Assembly: GCA_905215625.1 (NCBI GenBank) | Contig: CAJMQQ010000086.1 | Coordinates: forward strand, 1 to 6,965 | Source: an uncultured bacterium | GTDB taxonomy: Bacteria > Bacillota > Clostridia > Lachnospirales > Lachnospiraceae | Direction: 5' to 3' | DNA: 6,965 bases | In this document: piece by piece, positions 5,148 through 6,965 of the stretch | How positions within the stretch are numbered: position 1 is the stretch's first letter | How the letters are laid out: each line of letters starts with the position of its first letter | Translations under genes and position numbers: made by a program | The notes under the pieces: model-generated | What the model was told of the DNA's origin: nothing | What the model saw: the letters and a program-made list of their open reading frames with translations, nothing else | Database searches by the model: none

Positions 5148-6245
5148 ATGAGGAAGAAATTAGGCTTTAAGCAGATGGGAATGGCATTACTGGCAGCGCT
5201 TTATCTGACTGGATGTGCCGGCGGGCCTGCCGCAACGCAGACGTCAGCGCCAGCAGAAACGACGGCAGAAGAGGCAAAGGAGACGACTGCCGCTCAGGAA
5301 GAAAAAAACAGTCAGGCAGAGGAAACCGGTCAGACAGGAGAAACCAGCAAGGCAGAAGATGAGAGTGCAGCAGCCACCACAGACCGGTATGAAGAAATCA
5401 TTGACCGGAGTAAAGACGAGGGGAAACTGACCGCGTATTTCCTGGATTTAGAGACGGATCCAGATGCGGAAGATAAAGCGGGAGATTCCACGATTCTGAT
5501 TTCTCCGGATGGAAAGGTGATGCTTTTGGATGCAGGCCATCCGGGGGCAGGTCATCTTGTGGTGCAGGCGCTGAAAGACCTGGGAATCGAAAAGATTGAT
5601 TATCTGGTAGCGTCTCATCCCCACATTGACCATATCGGCGGCATTCCGGAGGTAATGGAAGCATTTCCGGTAGGGGAGACCTATAGCTCGTATGTGGAGT
5701 ATACGACAAAGACGTATGAAAATTATGTGGCTGCGCTGGAAAAAAGCGGCGCCGAGCATCACAATTTAAAGACGGGAGACGTATTTCAGTTTGGCGAACA
5801 GGTTCAGGTGGAAGTCTTAGGGCCAGAAGAAGAGATTGTATATCCGGATGGATTTCCAGATAACAGCACGGAATTTTTAAACAATCATTCTCTTACGTTA
5901 AAGTTTACATACGGCGAGTCCAGCGCTTTGTTCAGCGGAGATTTATACCTGCCCCAGGAACGGGATTATGTAGAGCAGTATGGGGAAAAGCTGCACAGTG
6001 ATTTGGTAAAAGCCAACCATCACGGTAAAGACACTTCCAACTCAAAAAAGTGGATTAAAGCAACATCGCCACAGGTGGTAGTTGCCATGAACGACAAGGC
6101 TCCCAACATGACAGTCTGCGAAAATTATAAAAAGGCCGGAGCAGAGTATCATCATACCTTTTATAATGGAGTAGTCAAAGTGCGGATGGACGATAAAAAG
6201 AATCTGGAAGTCCTGGATCAGAAAGACAGCTTTTTGAATGAATAA
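5148..6245 (+). CDS. surface lipoprotein with ComEC-like metallo-beta-lactamase domain
   Basis: The 365-aa exported protein has a lipoprotein signal peptide: MRKK, an apolar core at 10-20, and lipobox LTGC with lipidated Cys23. A disordered Ala/Glu/Thr-rich spacer follows (24-90), then a metallo-beta-lactamase fold from about 94 to 355. The metal motif HPHIDH (His157, His159, Asp161, His162) sits in SHPHIDHIGG. It is followed by NNHSLTL (245-251), LFSGD (Asp265) and KANHHGKDTS (His291-His292). The order matches the metallo-beta-lactamase domain of the competence protein ComEC/Rec2, but the ComEC channel and OB domains are absent. All core metal ligands are present, so it is probably an active extracellular hydrolase, perhaps of nucleic acid or another phosphodiester; the substrate is inference. 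AAAGGAGG (5131-5138) lies 9 nt before the ATG. It is monocistronic between its own promoter and terminator. Confidence 0.88.
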   Translation: MRKKLGFKQMGMALLAALYLTGCAGGPAATQTSAPAETTAEEAKETTAAQEEKNSQAEETGQTGETSKAEDESAAATTDRYEEIIDRSKDEGKLTAYFLDLETDPDAEDKAGDSTILISPDGKVMLLDAGHPGAGHLVVQALKDLGIEKIDYLVASHPHIDHIGGIPEVMEAFPVGETYSSYVEYTTKTYENYVAALEKSGAEHHNLKTGDVFQFGEQVQVEVLGPEEEIVYPDGFPDNSTEFLNNHSLTLKFTYGESSALFSGDLYLPQERDYVEQYGEKLHSDLVKANHHGKDTSNSKKWIKATSPQVVVAMNDKAPNMTVCENYKKAGAEYHHTFYNGVVKVRMDDKKNLEVLDQKDSFLNE

Positions 6246-6269
6246 AGCAGATAGGAAATAAAAACGTTT

Positions 6270-6332
6270 GGCCGTAGGTCAGGATCTTTGCATTGCGGAA
6301 AAACCGCTCTGTGCCTGAGCTGCGGCCTTTTT
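6270..6332 (+). terminator. branched intrinsic terminator after the lipoprotein gene
   Basis: The outer stem pairs 6270-6283 with 6314-6327: 13 of 14 positions pair, counting one G-U, with one G-G mismatch. Five Ts (6328-6332) follow. Inside it a second hairpin, GCGG-AAAAA-CCGC (6295-6307), forms. The structure starts 25 nt past the stop codon. Confidence 0.75.
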
Positions 6333-6368
6333 GGGTTGTCTGGGAAGCTGTCTGCCTGAAATTGTATC

Positions 6369-6415
6369 TTGACCATTTCTCTTAAATGTTATAAGATTAC
6401 TATAACAGTTATAAC
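6369..6415 (+). promoter_or_regulatory. promoter and GTTATA/TATAAC operator array for the GntR gene
   Basis: TTGACC (6369-6374) with TAAGAT (6392-6397) at 17-nt spacing is the likely promoter. Over and after the -10 lie alternating half-sites: GTTATA (6388-6393), seven bases, TATAAC (6401-6406), one base, and GTTATAAC (6408-6415), itself a palindrome. These give nested inverted repeats suited to a GntR/YtrA dimer, pointing to autorepression. The array ends 16 nt before the start codon. Confidence 0.65.
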
Positions 6416-6431
6416 GAAAGATGGTGAAAAT

Positions 6432-6818
6432 ATGCTTTGGAAAATCGATTTCAGCAGTGATGAAGCGCTGTATCTGCAGTTGTGTAATCAGATTATCATG
6501 GATATTGCGGCAGATGCGCTGAGAGATGGAGATTCGCTGCCTTCTGTCCGTCAGTTGGCCGACAACATTGGAATTAATATGCATACTGTAAACAAGGCAT
6601 ATGCATTATTAAAACAGGAAGGGTTTGTAAAACTGGATAGAAGAAAGGGAGCCTTTGTCTGTCTGGACATGGATAAGATGCAGGCATTGGAGGAAATGCG
6701 CCAGGATCTGGAAGTGGTTCTGGCCAGGGGAATCTGCAGGAACGTAAGCAGGGAAGAGGCTCACAAGCTTCTGGATGAGGTTTTTGACAGCTACACAAAA
6801 AATGACAGGGATCTTTAA
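6432..6818 (+). CDS. GntR-family repressor, YtrA type
   Basis: The 128-aa product has the YtrA-subfamily size: an N-terminal winged helix at about residues 12-78 and only a short helical C-terminus (82-125) instead of a ligand-binding domain. Diagnostic segments are YLQLCNQIIMDIA (14-26), LRDGDSLPSVRQLADNIGIN (30-49), HTVNKAYALLKQEGFV (51-66) and the wing RRKGAFV (70-76). I chose ATG 6432 because the in-frame upstream codons overlap the promoter and operator. The ribosome-binding site is weak (GGTGA, 6423-6427), suggesting low expression. YtrA repressors usually sit beside ABC transporter genes, but here a McsA-like gene follows after 36 nt and is probably co-transcribed. It probably represses itself through the GTTATA sites. 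The signal it senses is unknown. Confidence 0.9.
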   Translation: MLWKIDFSSDEALYLQLCNQIIMDIAADALRDGDSLPSVRQLADNIGINMHTVNKAYALLKQEGFVKLDRRKGAFVCLDMDKMQALEEMRQDLEVVLARGICRNVSREEAHKLLDEVFDSYTKNDRDL

Positions 6819-6854
6819 GACTCTGTCAGAACAGTTTCTCAAGGAGGATAGGCT

Positions 6855-6965
6855 ATGCTGTGTGAACGATGCAGGATTCGGGAGGCAAATATTAAATATA
6901 CAGAGATTATTAACGGCGTAAAAAATGAGCATAATCTTTGCAGCCAGTGTGCCAGGGAAATGGAT
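6855..6965 (+). CDS. mcsA: McsA-like zinc-finger/UvrB-UvrC-motif protein, N-terminal part
   Basis: Only the first 37 codons are in the window; the gene runs off the right edge. They show MLCERC at the start and LCSQCAREM at 28-36. The result is two CxxC pairs (Cys3/Cys6 and Cys29/Cys32) separated by a short beta region (IKYTEIING), as at the start of McsA proteins. McsA activates the protein-arginine kinase McsB, which marks proteins for the ClpC-ClpP protease; its UvrB/UvrC-like domain would lie further on, outside the window. A strong ribosome-binding site, AAGGAGG (6841-6847), is 7 nt before the ATG. It follows the GntR gene by 36 nt with no terminator between. Other UvrB/UvrC-motif proteins share this N-terminus, so the symbol is likely but not certain. 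Confidence 0.7.
   Translation, partial: MLCERCRIREANIKYTEIINGVKNEHNLCSQCAREMD

Noticed and set aside
5215..5430. Arginine-rich 71-codon plus-strand frame
   Set aside because: It is an out-of-frame reading of the Ala/Glu/Thr-rich spacer of the lipoprotein; the repetitive composition creates the basic sequence.
6367..6384. Possible CtsR heptad repeat around TTGACC
   Set aside because: Only one half resembles the CtsR heptad; the second half does not match, and TTGACC is better read as a -35 box.
6369..6431. N-terminal extension of the GntR frame
   Set aside because: These codons overlap the promoter and the GTTATA operator array; family similarity begins at MLWKIDF from ATG 6432.
1..6965. 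CRISPR array, tRNA, rRNA, or complete insertion sequence
   Set aside because: I saw no regularly spaced repeats beyond the two MarR operators, no tRNA-like cloverleaf and no transposase with terminal inverted repeats.

Overview
The window looks like chromosomal DNA from a low-to-moderate GC member of the Bacillota, most likely Clostridia and probably Lachnospiraceae. I infer this from consensus AGGAGG ribosome-binding sites, TTGACA/TATAAT and extended -10 promoters, a McsA-type protein, an Rpn-family remnant and a NahK-like sugar kinase. No database search was possible, so all family names rest on motifs I recognise.

Left part (1-1398) is sparse, accessory-like DNA. Positions 1-193 hold nothing I can support. 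A 48-residue single-pass membrane protein (194-340) is followed by a strong extended -10 promoter and a short gene (470-712). That gene encodes only the charged C-terminal tail of an Rpn (PD-(D/E)XK recombination-promoting nuclease) protein; the nuclease half is missing. Positions 739-1117 look like a decayed, frame-broken coding segment, and about 1118-1268 is AT-rich and empty.

Centre (1271-3080) is a monocistronic unit: promoter, hairpin-containing leader, one 540-codon gene and a strong intrinsic terminator. The gene joins a PglD/NeuD-type acyltransferase to a NahK-like (N-acetylhexosamine 1-kinase) phosphotransferase in one reading frame.

Right-centre (3129-5026) is a two-gene operon of a MarR repressor and a MATE efflux pump, overlapping by 4 nt. 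A consensus promoter carries two copies of a 17-bp palindrome-containing repeat, one between -35 and -10 and one just before the ribosome-binding site. This suggests autorepression and a drug- or metabolite-inducible pump.

Right part (5073-6332) is a second monocistronic unit. It encodes a secreted lipoprotein with a ComEC-like metallo-beta-lactamase domain, with an inverted repeat inside its promoter and a branched terminator at the end. The window closes with a YtrA-type GntR repressor (6432-6818) under a promoter full of GTTATA/TATAAC half-sites. Thirty-six bases later begins a McsA-like zinc-finger protein cut by the window edge. The usual regulator at that place would be CtsR, so the GntR gene may be a substitute controller of a McsA/McsB/Clp operon that continues outside the window.
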